Made by a program: the position numbers and the translations under genes | Notes under the pieces: model-generated | Told to the model about the DNA's origin: nothing | Databases searched by the model: none | What the model saw: the letters and a program-made list of their open reading frames with translations, nothing else | In this document: positions 8,789-17,551 of the stretch, in pieces | Layout: each line of letters starts with the position of its first letter | Position numbering within the stretch: the stretch's first letter is position 1 | Source: Armatimonadota bacterium | GTDB lineage: Bacteria > Armatimonadota > JAAZEB01 | Length of the DNA: 62,424 nt | Assembly (NCBI GenBank): GCA_012512265.1 | Contig: JAAZEM010000024.1 | Coordinates: forward strand, 1 to 62,424 | Reading direction: 5' to 3'

Positions 8789-9249
8789 CAGAGGCTCCCC
8801 TCCGCGTTCGGCTCCTGCCCATCAAGCTGCATCGTCACCCGCTGGAACACGCCGCCGTCGAGGTCGTTCTTGGTCAGCTCCGTCAGGTAGCCCCACCCGA
8901 TGCACTCCACCTTCGCCTCGTCCAGCAGCTTCATCACGTTGCGCACCGCCTGGCTCCGTCGCACATCCGGCGAGGGATGCTCGGTGAAGATGTCGACCCG
9001 CGTGACCAGCTTGTGGCTGAACCGTAGGAGCGCGAAGTAGCGCAGGAGCGCTCGGAACGCGATCACGTCCGACTCCGCCACCGCGCCGCCTGCCAGGTCC
9101 GAGAAGGCGATGCCGTATTCCAGGAGCGCGCCATCGATGGCGCCCCCGTACCCGACAGGGGTGTCCGTCTCCGAGAGCCCCGTCTCCAGGGCCAGGTCGC
9201 TGAACTCACTCGCCAGGTACGCCAGGGCATCGGCTCGGGTGAAGGCCAT
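8788..9249 (-). CDS. Head-tail connector/adaptor-type protein
   Basis: A 153-residue protein starting MAFTRADALAYLASEFSDLAL. Its helical N-terminal half (to about residue 80) is followed by a beta-rich C-terminus, as in small gp6/gp15-type head-completion proteins. It sits between capsid genes and the virion-morphogenesis gene, where neck proteins are encoded. The exact family is not recognised. Confidence 0.6.
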   Translation of the reverse strand: MAFTRADALAYLASEFSDLALETGLSETDTPVGYGGAIDGALLEYGIAFSDLAGGAVAESDVIAFRALLRYFALLRFSHKLVTRVDIFTEHPSPDVRRSQAVRNVMKLLDEAKVECIGWGYLTELTKNDLDGGVFQRVTMQLDGQEPNAEGSL

Positions 9250-9255
9250 CGGCGG

Positions 9256-9486
9256 CTACTCGCTCTTCTTGCGCGCGCGTGCGCGCTGGGCTCCCACCGC
9301 CTGGGCGACTCTTTCCGCCAGGTCGGCAATGGACTCCAGGGCATGGAGCTGTGCCACGCTGGGGTGGGGCACGAAGCCCTTCTGGGCCGGCTCCACGCCG
9401 ACTTCCTGCGCCAGCGCTTCCAGCGTGCCGGTGATCCGGGAGATCGCCGACTGCTTGCGCGCCTCTAGGACGTAAGGGGCTGCCAT
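9256..9486 (-). CDS. Small helical phage protein downstream of the capsid gene
   Basis: A 76-residue, mostly helical protein (MAAPYVLEARKQSAISRITG...; basic end RARARKKSE). The ATG at 9484-9486 is preceded by GGAAAGGA. It starts just after the strong hairpin following the major capsid gene. No family recognised; a neck or capsid accessory role is possible from position. Confidence 0.55.
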   Translation of the reverse strand: MAAPYVLEARKQSAISRITGTLEALAQEVGVEPAQKGFVPHPSVAQLHALESIADLAERVAQAVGAQRARARKKSE

Positions 9487-9509
9487 GTGGTCCTTTCCGA
9501 GAAGGGGAG

Positions 9510-9536
9510 CCCCTGGGGGTGCGTCACCCCCAGGGG
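9510..9536 (-). terminator. Strong 12-bp hairpin after the major capsid gene
   Basis: A perfect 12-bp stem (CCCCTGGGGGTG paired with its complement) with a 3-base loop lies between the capsid stop and the next leftward gene. No U-run follows, so it more likely attenuates transcription or marks an RNA 3' end, keeping capsid mRNA above downstream messages. Confidence 0.6.
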
Positions 9537-9542
9537 GACAAC

Positions 9543-10616
9543 TCAGGCCATCGGCGACTCGTACCCGGCCGGGATCGCGTAGGCGGCATTCCCCACCCGG
9601 GTCACCGCTGCGCCGACGCGGTTCCACGCCCCGAAGCCGGCGTGCCGCTCGTACTGCTGCTCCCAGAAGGGGTGATCGGCGCGCTCGGCCACGGCATGGA
9701 AGCCCTGCAGCTCCGGCAGCGCGTGCTGGCGCATGCGCAGCGGCTTCTCGGCCCGGGTCATCGTGCTGACCAGGTAGTCGTCGGGGAGCACCGACCACTT
9801 GAAGACCCACGACCGGCTCGCCTGGTCGTAGCCCAGCAGTTCGCCCGGCACGTTCACGCCGACGCTGCCTATCAGGCGATCGCCCGTCACGGCCTGCTCC
9901 ACGTTCGGGTCGGCCTTGTCGATGAAGCTCACCAGCGCCTTCGTCGAGGCCTCCAGGTTGGGAGCGATCAGGTGCACTACTTCGCCGTCGTTCCCCGGGT
10001 GCTCGCGCAGGCTATCCGCGGCCACCTGGTAAGGGTTGCTCGCATCCGCGATCCCTGCGGCCTGCGCGAAGTAGTGGCTGTCGGTCGAACCCGTCTCGCC
10101 GCCGTTGCGCAGCAGGTAGGAGGTCGCGTCGGCGTTGGCCAGGGGCTTGACCGCGAGCGTGCCGTGCGCCTCGTCGTCGAAGTTCCAGTCGGCGTTGCCG
10201 AGGAGGGCCGCCAGCAGGTGGTTCCGCATCCACCGCAGGTCGGCGTCCAGGATCGTCGTGAGCACGCGGTTCGCCTCTTCGACGGTCATGAAGAGCGTCG
10301 CCATGCGAGTGCGGCCCCAGGCCAGGCCGGCGCTCTGGATTGGGTAGCTCACCTCGTAGTAGCCTGCGACCTGGATCTGCCGGGCACGCCCGTATTCATC
10401 CAGGGGCTGCAGGCTCACGACGTTCGGCGTCTTGTAGCGCGTCTTGAACTCGGTGGTGGGCTCAACGAAGAGGTTGAACAGGTCTCGCACCACCTGGTTA
10501 TGCACGGCCACACTCTCGGTGATGGCCCGGCCAACCTCCTCGACACCGACTTCGGTGACGCGCTGGCCCAGGACATCCGCAAGAGAGTGGAAGCCGTATA
10601 GGAGGGTGTTCGCCAC
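9543..10616 (-). CDS. Major capsid protein (HK97-type)
   Basis: A 357-residue protein between the decoration/scaffold genes and the connectors. An N-terminal helical region (VGVEEVGRAITESVAVHNQVV) precedes the mixed alpha/beta body. FNLFVEPTTEFKTRYK near residue 50 and the mid-protein block around VEEANRVLTTILDADLRWM (spine-helix-like) fit an HK97-fold capsid. A scaffold gene lies upstream and no protease gene is seen, so maturation cleavage may be absent. The strong downstream hairpin would favour high capsid expression. Confidence 0.85.
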   Translation of the reverse strand: MANTLLYGFHSLADVLGQRVTEVGVEEVGRAITESVAVHNQVVRDLFNLFVEPTTEFKTRYKTPNVVSLQPLDEYGRARQIQVAGYYEVSYPIQSAGLAWGRTRMATLFMTVEEANRVLTTILDADLRWMRNHLLAALLGNADWNFDDEAHGTLAVKPLANADATSYLLRNGGETGSTDSHYFAQAAGIADASNPYQVAADSLREHPGNDGEVVHLIAPNLEASTKALVSFIDKADPNVEQAVTGDRLIGSVGVNVPGELLGYDQASRSWVFKWSVLPDDYLVSTMTRAEKPLRMRQHALPELQGFHAVAERADHPFWEQQYERHAGFGAWNRVGAAVTRVGNAAYAIPAGYESPMA

Positions 10617-10724
10617 GGAGGCTCCTCTCGGGGGTCATCACAGCAACTGGGTCGGCCCCGTCTGCGGCGAGCCGAACCAGTCTTCGTCTATCTCCAGACC
10701 GGGCGGCCGGCCTCCCTCAGCACG

Positions 10725-11153
10725 TTACGGGGCATCGATCTGCACGTAGAGTGCGCGGTCGTAGCTCTGCCCCACTCGGGTCACCGGCACGGCCAGGATG
10801 TAGCCCAGCTTCTTGCTCACGGTGCCGGCGGCGTCGGCGATCCTTCCCGCCGTGTTGCTCAGGAAGAGCGTGCCGCCGAAGTCGCGGGTGCCGAAGTCGT
10901 AGCCGTCGAGCACGCCCTCCATCAGCACCGTCACCGGCATCCCCGCCTTCACGGAACGCGTCGCGATCCCGAAGACACGTGCGTTCGCGTCGGTATCGGC
11001 CTGCGCCTTCACCACGCGCCCGGCGCCGTTCCCGCTCGGGATGAGGCGCACGGCGTCACCGGCGGTCAGGTCCTCGCCGGCCACACAGGTGCTCTGGCGA
11101 TTGCTCTCCAGCAGTCGCATCTTGCCAGCGGCGGCAAGCGAGATATCAGCCAT
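10725..11153 (-). CDS. Capsid decoration/stabilising protein (DUF2190-like)
   Basis: A 142-residue protein between scaffold and capsid genes. It has the small beta-barrel pattern of capsid cement proteins: VAGEDLTAGDAVRLI, VFGIATRSVKAGMPVTVLMEG and a C-terminal GYILAVPVTRVGQSYDRALY. Such proteins bind the assembled shell and strengthen it. The ATG at 11151-11153 (MADISLAAAGKM) is preferred over an upstream start by the conserved-looking N-terminus. Confidence 0.75.
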   Translation of the reverse strand: MADISLAAAGKMRLLESNRQSTCVAGEDLTAGDAVRLIPSGNGAGRVVKAQADTDANARVFGIATRSVKAGMPVTVLMEGVLDGYDFGTRDFGGTLFLSNTAGRIADAAGTVSKKLGYILAVPVTRVGQSYDRALYVQIDAP

Positions 11154-11189
11154 TCCCTCTCCAGTTCCATCCACCGTGCGAGCATCGGC

Positions 11190-11756
11190 CTAGCGGTACA
11201 GGCTCATCTGTGCTCGCAGTGCTTCCTCATCACGCTTCCCCTTACCGGCCGGGGCCGCGGGAGCAGGGCTCTTCGGGGTGCCGGGCTTCGGCGAACCGGC
11301 CGGCTCCTCCCCCAGGACCGCCGCCTTCTCCAGCCAGGCGTCCATCACCAGCACGTCGTCCGTCTCCGGTGCCAGCGCGCGCACCTTCTCCGGCAGTGCC
11401 TTCAGCCGCGCCTCGACGGCCGACTGCGCCCGGTCACGGAACCTCTGCAGCTCCTCGACCGCAGCCCTGTGCTCCGCCTCCAGGGCTTCCAGCTTCCGGC
11501 GCGTCTCTTCGTGCTGCGCCGCGGCCTCGTCCCGCCGCCGCTGGCTCTCCTCCTCGCGGTCGGCGTGCTCCTGGCGGGCGCGCTCCAGCTCGGTCTTGAG
11601 TGCCTTGCGCTCTTCGTTCACCTTCTGGAAGCGGTCGTAGGGGACCATCCGCTCCTCGGGCTCCTTCACCGGCTCCGGGCTCGCCTTGGGCTCAGCCTCG
11701 GTCTCAGTACCAGTCTGCGGCGTCTCGGCGGCAGGCACATCGGTCTCCTCAGGCAT
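11190..11756 (-). CDS. Capsid scaffolding protein
   Basis: A 188-residue, highly charged protein. Residues 1-35 are Pro/Glu/Thr-rich and disordered. About 36-120 form a continuous Glu/Arg/Lys/Ala coiled coil (NEERKALKTELERARQEHAD and on). The tail is Pro/Ala/Gly-rich and ends basic (GKGKRDEEALRAQMSLYR). Disorder, coiled coil and basic capsid-binding end, placed between portal and capsid genes, define a scaffolding protein. Confidence 0.85.
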   Translation of the reverse strand: MPEETDVPAAETPQTGTETEAEPKASPEPVKEPEERMVPYDRFQKVNEERKALKTELERARQEHADREEESQRRRDEAAAQHEETRRKLEALEAEHRAAVEELQRFRDRAQSAVEARLKALPEKVRALAPETDDVLVMDAWLEKAAVLGEEPAGSPKPGTPKSPAPAAPAGKGKRDEEALRAQMSLYR

Positions 11757-11804
11757 GAACTTCCTCCTACGCTCGTGACGTGAGCGACTCGATCCGAAGG
11801 GGTA

Positions 11805-13373
11805 TCAGCGCGGGCCCCCTGGCGCCGGCACAGCATCCTGACTCGCCTGCGCCAGCTCTCGCGCGAGGGGGCCGCCCAGGTGCCGGGCCATCTCCTGCAC
11901 GCGGGCATCGTCCCAGCCGTCATCGCGGAGCAGCATCTCCAGGGGCATGCCGGCCTCAACCGCCATCTTGAATGCCGTCCACCGGCTCTGCTCCACCTGG
12001 TAACCCTCGCCCTTCGCCTCGGGCAGCAGCGGGCGCATGTCGATGTCGAAGTCGAGGTGGCCCTGCTCGTAGCTCGCCAGGTCGAAGGGGAGGAAGCGGC
12101 GGCGCTTGCCGTCCAGGGCGCCCCACGCGCCGCTGTTCGCACGCATTCCGGCAATGGCCAGGCCCATCTGGAAGAGCTTCACGCTCTGCCGGTCGGCGGC
12201 TGCGGCGGCGCGCACGAAACGGTGCTTCACGTCGCCGGCCAGCTTCTCCACCGCCGGCCCCGTCGTCTGCGTCATCGCCCGCAACGTCGCGAACATCGAG
12301 AGCTCCGGGAAGTCGCGCTCCACCTCCTGGACCAGCGCGTGCGCCGCGGCCATCGCCTGCTGCACATCCAGCGAGAGCGTCTCCAGCCCCGCCTCGGGGG
12401 GACCGTAGAGCACGTCGAGCTGCTCCCGCCCCGCCAGGGGATCGGGGCTCTCATGGGTGGCCACCTGCTTCGAGCCCTGGATCATGTCTGCCAGGACGCG
12501 CACATTCTTGCCCCCCTTGACGATGATCGGGGCTTCCAGCATCTTGCCGATCTGGTCATGGATCTGGGAGACGAGGTGGTTCAGTTCATCGAGCTTCCCG
12601 ATGGCGCACCACGTCACCGGGGCACCGTAGACCGACCCCAGGTTGTTGAAGCGGTACCACACCGCAGGCACGAACCCGTAGGGGTTCTCGTAGCGCGCTC
12701 CGGCGCCCGTCGCGTCGAAGGGGCGGTCGTCGAGCGTCGTCTGGATGCTCTCCTTGGTCACTTCCTCGCGGTATCGATGGCAGCGGCCCCCGTCGCCTTC
12801 GATGTCGTACTCCAGGGCATAGCGCTGCACGTTCCCCGCGGAGTCCAGCTCCAGGTCGCTCACCAGGCCCGGCCAGATCACCTCGGCGCTCACCTTGCGC
12901 CGGTCCACCTCGTCGTTCAGCTTCACCAGAACGTTGCCGAGCGCGGCGGCATGGCGGAGCATCACGTGCATCTGCTCCTGCCAGTTGCTCCATTCCCAGA
13001 AGCTGCCCAGGGCGTCGCGGATCTCCTGGCGCGTATCGCGGGCCAGCGGGATGGCCAGCGGAGTGCCGTCCGGGAGCCGGCGAGCATCCGTCGTCAGCAC
13101 GCCCGGGTAGATGCTCGTGTAGAACTCCACCAGCCGAAACGTGGGGTTGTAGATCTGGCGGATGTAGCGATAGAGCCCATGCCGCCCCTTGTAGCTCGAC
13201 CAGTTCCGCAGGTCCTCGAACGCCGTGTTGGAGTAGTACTCCCACAGCCGGTCGTAGTGGTCGGCGCGCGGCCGGTACCGGGCGTTTGCCTGCTGGCCCT
13301 GGCCGTTCCACGTCCGGCGGAAGGAGTCGACGGCCGAGGAGATGGAGGCGAGCAGCTTCCAGGGAATGTGCAC
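11805..13373 (-). CDS. Portal protein
   Basis: About 522 residues, encoded directly after the large terminase. The GTG start at 13371-13373 overlaps the terminase stop (TAGTG). The N-terminal part has the portal pattern HYDRLWEYYSNTAFEDLRNW and RLVEFYTSIYPG. The body carries WQEQMHVMLRHAAALGNVLV, and long stem-type helices lie near residues 330-420. The dodecameric portal is the DNA gate and terminase docking site. Confidence 0.9.
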   Translation of the reverse strand: MHIPWKLLASISSAVDSFRRTWNGQGQQANARYRPRADHYDRLWEYYSNTAFEDLRNWSSYKGRHGLYRYIRQIYNPTFRLVEFYTSIYPGVLTTDARRLPDGTPLAIPLARDTRQEIRDALGSFWEWSNWQEQMHVMLRHAAALGNVLVKLNDEVDRRKVSAEVIWPGLVSDLELDSAGNVQRYALEYDIEGDGGRCHRYREEVTKESIQTTLDDRPFDATGAGARYENPYGFVPAVWYRFNNLGSVYGAPVTWCAIGKLDELNHLVSQIHDQIGKMLEAPIIVKGGKNVRVLADMIQGSKQVATHESPDPLAGREQLDVLYGPPEAGLETLSLDVQQAMAAAHALVQEVERDFPELSMFATLRAMTQTTGPAVEKLAGDVKHRFVRAAAAADRQSVKLFQMGLAIAGMRANSGAWGALDGKRRRFLPFDLASYEQGHLDFDIDMRPLLPEAKGEGYQVEQSRWTAFKMAVEAGMPLEMLLRDDGWDDARVQEMARHLGGPLARELAQASQDAVPAPGGPR

Positions 13374-14713
13374 TACGCCGCCCACCGTTTCCGCGCGAAG
13401 CCGAACAGGCGCGCGATGTGCGAGGACGCGGGCTGCAGGTAGCACCCATCCGTCGCCCCGACGATGGCATAGCGCAGGGCGTCGAGCCGGTGGTACTTCT
13501 CCTTGGCGGCGATCTTCTCGGTCACCTCACCCGTGTCGTCCGCCTCGCGTTTGTAGTCCAGGAACTCCTCCCTCAACCCATCCAGGGAATCCACCACGAA
13601 CAGGCGCCCCGTCTTCAGCAGTCCGGTCACCCGGTCGATGCCCGCTTCGACATCCTTGAAAGGCGGTTCTTCGACGGGCACACCATAGGCCGCCCAGTCC
13701 TCCCGCTGTTGCACCTCGGAAGGGGCTCCGCCCCACCAGGACGCTTCCGGCTCCCGAACGGAGAGGCGAAGCGCCTGCAGCGCTTTCTCCTCGGTCGTCA
13801 TGCCGTTCACGTGTACCACACGGTAGACGTAGAACTCGTCCCGCGCTGGGTCGCGCGCGACCCACACACAGGCGTTGTTCACGGCGCCGAAGTCCACGCC
13901 CACGTGCCGCTCCCATCCCCAGGGGATGTCGAACGGCTTCACCAGGCATCCGCCATCCTCGCGCGGGAGGTCCACGAAGCTCGCGTAGATCATCCCCGCC
14001 GGCCGGGCGAACTCGGCATCGTAGAAGAGCCGGAAGCGGTGGTCGGGCAGGTTGGCCTTCGCCCAGTCGTACTCCTCCTGGGAGAACGAAGGGTTCTGGG
14101 TCGACTTGAACTGGACCACGTCGATGTCGGCGTCGCCCTTGCGCCACGGCTCGAAGAGCCGCTGCTTCAGCCACCCCAGGTTGTACGGCGTCGTCGTAAT
14201 CAGAATCCGCCCCCGGTGCAGCGACACGCGCCGCAACACCGCCTCATAGGCTCCATAGGTGAACTTGTCCTGGCCCGCCTCATCCAGCCACGCGGCCTTC
14301 GCTGTTGCCGATTCCAGGGAGTCCGGGTTGGCGGCGGAGCCAAAAATCACCCGCGTCTCCGCCTCGGGCACGTAGCCCCACATCCGCCGGCACCCCTCCT
14401 CGGTGAAGATGAATGCGTGCTTCGTCTCCTTCCACTCGCCCAGGCGCAGCGTGTCGCGAAAGAGCCGGAGGAACTCCGGGAGCATCTTCAGCTCGAGGAG
14501 CGGGAAGCTGGCGGTGACCGCCAGGTAGTCGCCCGGCCCCTTGGCCTGGATCTCCCGATGCACCCAGAGGGGCCCGAAGCTCGTCTTCCCGCCCTGCGTG
14601 CCCGCCAGGATCACCACGAACCGCCGCTCGCTCTCCCAGGCGCGTGCCTGCCCGGGGTGCAGGTTGGCGGTCAGCACGCCATCTTCCACGGTCCAGAGTT
14701 GGCGAGGGGGCAT
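13373..14713 (-). CDS. terL: Terminase large subunit
   Basis: A 446-residue packaging motor. The ATPase has Walker A GTQGGKTSFG near residue 38 and Walker B AAWLDEAGQ near 160, with the coupling motif LITTTPYNLGW following. The nuclease domain begins at VGVDFGAVNNA (first Asp, near 270), continues with FVVDSLDGL and closes with KYHRLDALRYAIV (last catalytic Asp). Length is normal. The gene is coupled to portal by TAGTG overlap. Confidence 0.95.
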   Translation of the reverse strand: MPPRQLWTVEDGVLTANLHPGQARAWESERRFVVILAGTQGGKTSFGPLWVHREIQAKGPGDYLAVTASFPLLELKMLPEFLRLFRDTLRLGEWKETKHAFIFTEEGCRRMWGYVPEAETRVIFGSAANPDSLESATAKAAWLDEAGQDKFTYGAYEAVLRRVSLHRGRILITTTPYNLGWLKQRLFEPWRKGDADIDVVQFKSTQNPSFSQEEYDWAKANLPDHRFRLFYDAEFARPAGMIYASFVDLPREDGGCLVKPFDIPWGWERHVGVDFGAVNNACVWVARDPARDEFYVYRVVHVNGMTTEEKALQALRLSVREPEASWWGGAPSEVQQREDWAAYGVPVEEPPFKDVEAGIDRVTGLLKTGRLFVVDSLDGLREEFLDYKREADDTGEVTEKIAAKEKYHRLDALRYAIVGATDGCYLQPASSHIARLFGFARKRWAA

Positions 14714-14722
14714 ACGGGCTTT

Positions 14723-14959
14723 CTATTGCCAGGTCATGCCGTCGTCTTCCGAGTACCTCTCGCGGCGAACCCCGGTGGCGAGGACATACGACGCGACCAG
14801 GAGGCCGCTCGGATACTGCACCGCGGTCACCACGGGAAGCGCGTTCGTCTCCATCGTGAAGCAGACCCGGGAGCCCTCCTTCACCGTCTTGCCGTCCACG
14901 GTCAGCTCCAGCGCCGGCCCCACCAGCATCGGCACCTTCACGATGAAAGTGACTGCCAT
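14723..14959 (-). CDS. Small virion-associated protein with an SEDDGMTW end
   Basis: A 78-residue, beta-rich protein ending YSEDDGMTWQ. That end recalls the Asp-box (S-x-D-x-G-x-T-W) of beta-propellers, and it matches the end of the protein encoded just upstream (ASEDGGDTWQSLSS), with SGLLVAS/SGLLIAK also shared. The two are probably related by partial duplication. Its start overlaps the upstream gene by 22 bases. Function unknown. Confidence 0.55.
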   Translation of the reverse strand: MAVTFIVKVPMLVGPALELTVDGKTVKEGSRVCFTMETNALPVVTAVQYPSGLLVASYVLATGVRRERYSEDDGMTWQ

Positions 14960-16326
14960 GTATCGCCGCCATCCTCACTCGCCAGCACTACGCCCTTGAT
15001 GTCCTTGGCGATCAGCAGCCCGCTCGGGCGGCGCTCGATCCCGTGCCAGTAGGTAGAGACCGGCGGCATGCGCACATACTCCTGCCCCAGCCCCGGGGCA
15101 CGGTCGAAGCCGAAGCGATGCGAGACGATGTGCTCCCCGTAGGGCGTTCGGAGGGCCACCAGCGGCTTGCGCGTGACGTTCCCGCCGCCGTCATCATCCC
15201 CGCAGTCGAGCTTCGAGATGTACTTGGAGTAGCTCGGGTTGACGTACAGGTCTCCGCCGGAGAGGTATGCCCGGCCCGACGCCCACAGGACCGCCCGTCC
15301 GGTGCCCGACTGCGCGATGTCAAAGTGGTAGATCGGGTCGCGGGTCACGGGAACCCACAGGTCGGCGTCCTCCTGGCTCGCCTCGTAGACCTGCGTCTCC
15401 TTGGTCGTGACCTCGCAGACCCGGCCTTCGTCGTAGACCACCAGCCCGGTGGTGTAGATGGCGATCAGCTTGTAGGGGCCCAGCCCCGTCTTCTCCGTCG
15501 GCTGCGACGTGAACGTCTGCGCTGCCGGGTTCGGCGGCGTGAGAGCCGTGGTGGACCGGGCGCCCTGCGCCCACCCGCGGTACTGCGTCTCCACCGGGCC
15601 ACCGTAGTAGTCCTCCCATCCCGTCAGGAGGTGGTACTCGATCCATGGCTGGAAGATGTCCTCAGGAGCCGGTGGGAAGGGGAAGCCCTCGTGACGGTTG
15701 TTGATGATCCACGTCGAGTAGTCGTGCGTCTCATCCGGCGGCCAATGCATGTAGTACGGGATGTAGCAGGCCGTCGGGTCGTAGTCGTAGATCGGCCCGC
15801 CGTTCCAGAAGATCAGCGGCCTGAGGCCAAGGAACTGGATCTCTCCTTGCGGCAGCACGTACTCGAAGAAGCGCGTCTCGTCGGTGATCTGCTTCGTCTG
15901 CCAGAGGTGCTCCGTCGGGCCGTCTCCGAAGTCCACCGAGAACCGCCGCTCATCCACCGTGACGTGCACGCCATGGTTGTCGGTCACGTGCCACGAGCCC
16001 TGCCACGTCCCGAAGTGGTTCTTGGTGGCCGGCTCCAGCGTGTCTTGCATCGACGGCTCGGTCGGCTCGCACGTCCACTCATAGACCGTGGCGACATCTA
16101 GGCGGGTGACGGGACCGTAGTCGTACGACTTGTTGTCGTCGTTCACCTGGTCCACGGTGCGCCGCCACCCCAGGTCGTTGACGGTCACCTCCACGTGGCC
16201 CTCGGCGTGCGTGATGTGCGCGTGCCCGCTCGTCGGGAAGGACGCCAGGCAGTGTCCGCCCGCGCTCACGTAGAAGGTCTCCTCTACGACGACGCCTTCA
16301 TCATCGAGCCGGATGCCGTCAGCCAT
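14938..16326 (-). CDS. Aromatic-rich, beta-rich protein with C-terminal Asp-box; possible receptor-type virion protein
   Basis: About 462 residues starting at the ATG at 16324-16326 (MADGIRLDDEGVVVEETFYV). It is rich in Tyr, Trp, Asp and Pro and mostly beta by pattern. It ends with a single Asp-box (SEDGGDTW), a motif of sialidase/BNR propellers. There is no signal peptide or membrane segment. It lies between the Nmad1-like gene and terL, an unusual place for a receptor or fibre protein, but composition suggests a virion surface or carbohydrate-contacting role. That is inference only. Confidence 0.5.
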   Translation of the reverse strand: MADGIRLDDEGVVVEETFYVSAGGHCLASFPTSGHAHITHAEGHVEVTVNDLGWRRTVDQVNDDNKSYDYGPVTRLDVATVYEWTCEPTEPSMQDTLEPATKNHFGTWQGSWHVTDNHGVHVTVDERRFSVDFGDGPTEHLWQTKQITDETRFFEYVLPQGEIQFLGLRPLIFWNGGPIYDYDPTACYIPYYMHWPPDETHDYSTWIINNRHEGFPFPPAPEDIFQPWIEYHLLTGWEDYYGGPVETQYRGWAQGARSTTALTPPNPAAQTFTSQPTEKTGLGPYKLIAIYTTGLVVYDEGRVCEVTTKETQVYEASQEDADLWVPVTRDPIYHFDIAQSGTGRAVLWASGRAYLSGGDLYVNPSYSKYISKLDCGDDDGGGNVTRKPLVALRTPYGEHIVSHRFGFDRAPGLGQEYVRMPPVSTYWHGIERRPSGLLIAKDIKGVVLASEDGGDTWQSLSS

Positions 16327-16439
16327 GCGGGGAAGGGGCGCGACCACACACCCCGAGGGGCGTCGCGGCGGGTAAGGTCGCCTCCCCGCCACCAAGCCGG
16401 GCCCTTGCGCGCAGGGACGCCGGCAACGAGATTAGGGGG

Positions 16440-16748
16440 TCACTCCCCGTCGCGGACCAGGGCGATCAGGAGCACGCAGTAGTTGATCAGGTCCTTCGCC
16501 GTGTCTTCCACGGACTCGTCGACCACCGAGAGCTTCCCCGCCTGCGAAAAGCGGATCAGCCGTGCCACCTTGTCGCAGACCCGCACCAGCAGGCCCTGCT
16601 CCGCGGTCGCCAGGCCGGCGGCCTCCGCCAGGCGGAAGTTGCGCAGGGGGTCGTCGCCGGTGGCGTAGTCCTCGCTCTTCCCCTGCATCAGGACCCGGGC
16701 TTCGTCGCATAGCACCTGGTGCAGCCGCAGCAGCTCCGGCCGTGTCAT
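16440..16748 (-). CDS. Nmad1/DUF1599-like protein (MazG-related helical fold)
   Basis: A 102-residue helical protein with the DUF1599/Nmad1 pattern: HQVLCDEARVLMQGKSEDYA, then DDPLRNFRLAEAAG, VRVCDKVARLIRF and a closing ESVEDTAKDLINYCVLLIAL. These helices carry the acidic residues of an all-alpha NTP-pyrophosphatase-like core. The family is linked to phage nucleotide metabolism and DNA modification. Its ATG overlaps the upstream stop (ATGA). Confidence 0.75.
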   Translation of the reverse strand: MTRPELLRLHQVLCDEARVLMQGKSEDYATGDDPLRNFRLAEAAGLATAEQGLLVRVCDKVARLIRFSQAGKLSVVDESVEDTAKDLINYCVLLIALVRDGE

Positions 16749-17551
16749 GCCAGGTCCAGCCCGTACTGCCAGGTGATCGGGTGTTTGTCGCTTACTCCGA
16801 AGAGCCACCACTGGTTCGCGCTGTCGAAGCCGAGCGTCGTCAGCGCCCACTGGTCGTCGGTCACCATCGTTCCCGTCGCCAGCACCTGCACCCGGTTCAC
16901 CCGCCAGTGCGCCAGCGCGTGGAAATGGCCCATGCACAGCACGTCGATGGGACCCAAGCTGTCGGAGGTGTTCCAGCGCAGCAGCCGGTTCTGGACCCCG
17001 TACCACGGGATGCCGCTCGTGCCGTAGATCCGGTCGCCATGGTAGAGCAGGTAGTGGTGGCCGCGGATCTGCGCCTTCTGCAGGAAGTAGTCGGCGGTGT
17101 TCAGGTTCACCGAGACGCCGTGCTCCTTCGCCTGCCCCTGCAGGTAGCGGTAGAACACCACGTCGAAGTTCGTGTTCTCGTGCGCGTGCTTGCCGGCGCG
17201 GCCGTGGTTGCCGGGCACGGCGAACACCTCCACCTCGCCCCACGCCTCGCGCTGCTTCCCAAGCCAGGCCGACGTGACGCCCGAGAGCTGCCACGCCTGC
17301 TCCTGCGGATCGGTAATCTCCTGGTGGTGGGGCTGCGTGGGATAGATCCCGCCCCCGTCGCACACATCCCCGAGGATGAGCACGATCAGCTTGTCAAGGT
17401 GCTTCCCGCCCAGGTGCCGATCCCGGAACTGGATCAGCCGCTCCCCCAGGCTCTCGAACCTCGAGCGAAACGTCTGCGGGCCGTAGCTCGCCGTCTGCTT
17501 CCCGTAGTGCCAGTCCGATGTCACCAGGACGGCCGTCTCGGGACTCCCCAT
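16745..17551 (-). CDS. Calcineurin-like metallophosphoesterase
   Basis: A 268-residue enzyme with the full dinuclear-metal motif set: TSDWHYGK (D-x-H), LILGDVCDGGG (GD), VPGNHGRAG (GNH), a later LLYHGD, and CMGHFHAL (GHxH). The N-terminal DWH fixes the start close to the ATG at 17549-17551. Phage enzymes of this class act on nucleic acids or nucleotides; the substrate here is unknown. The gene begins inside the terS-like gene, overlapping its 3' part by about 158 bases out of frame. Confidence 0.9.
   Translation of the reverse strand: MGSPETAVLVTSDWHYGKQTASYGPQTFRSRFESLGERLIQFRDRHLGGKHLDKLIVLILGDVCDGGGIYPTQPHHQEITDPQEQAWQLSGVTSAWLGKQREAWGEVEVFAVPGNHGRAGKHAHENTNFDVVFYRYLQGQAKEHGVSVNLNTADYFLQKAQIRGHHYLLYHGDRIYGTSGIPWYGVQNRLLRWNTSDSLGPIDVLCMGHFHALAHWRVNRVQVLATGTMVTDDQWALTTLGFDSANQWWLFGVSDKHPITWQYGLDLA

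Noticed and set aside
13286..15052. Long plus-strand frame opposite terminase
   Set aside because: Shadow of terL and portal, whose catalytic motifs are clear on the minus strand.
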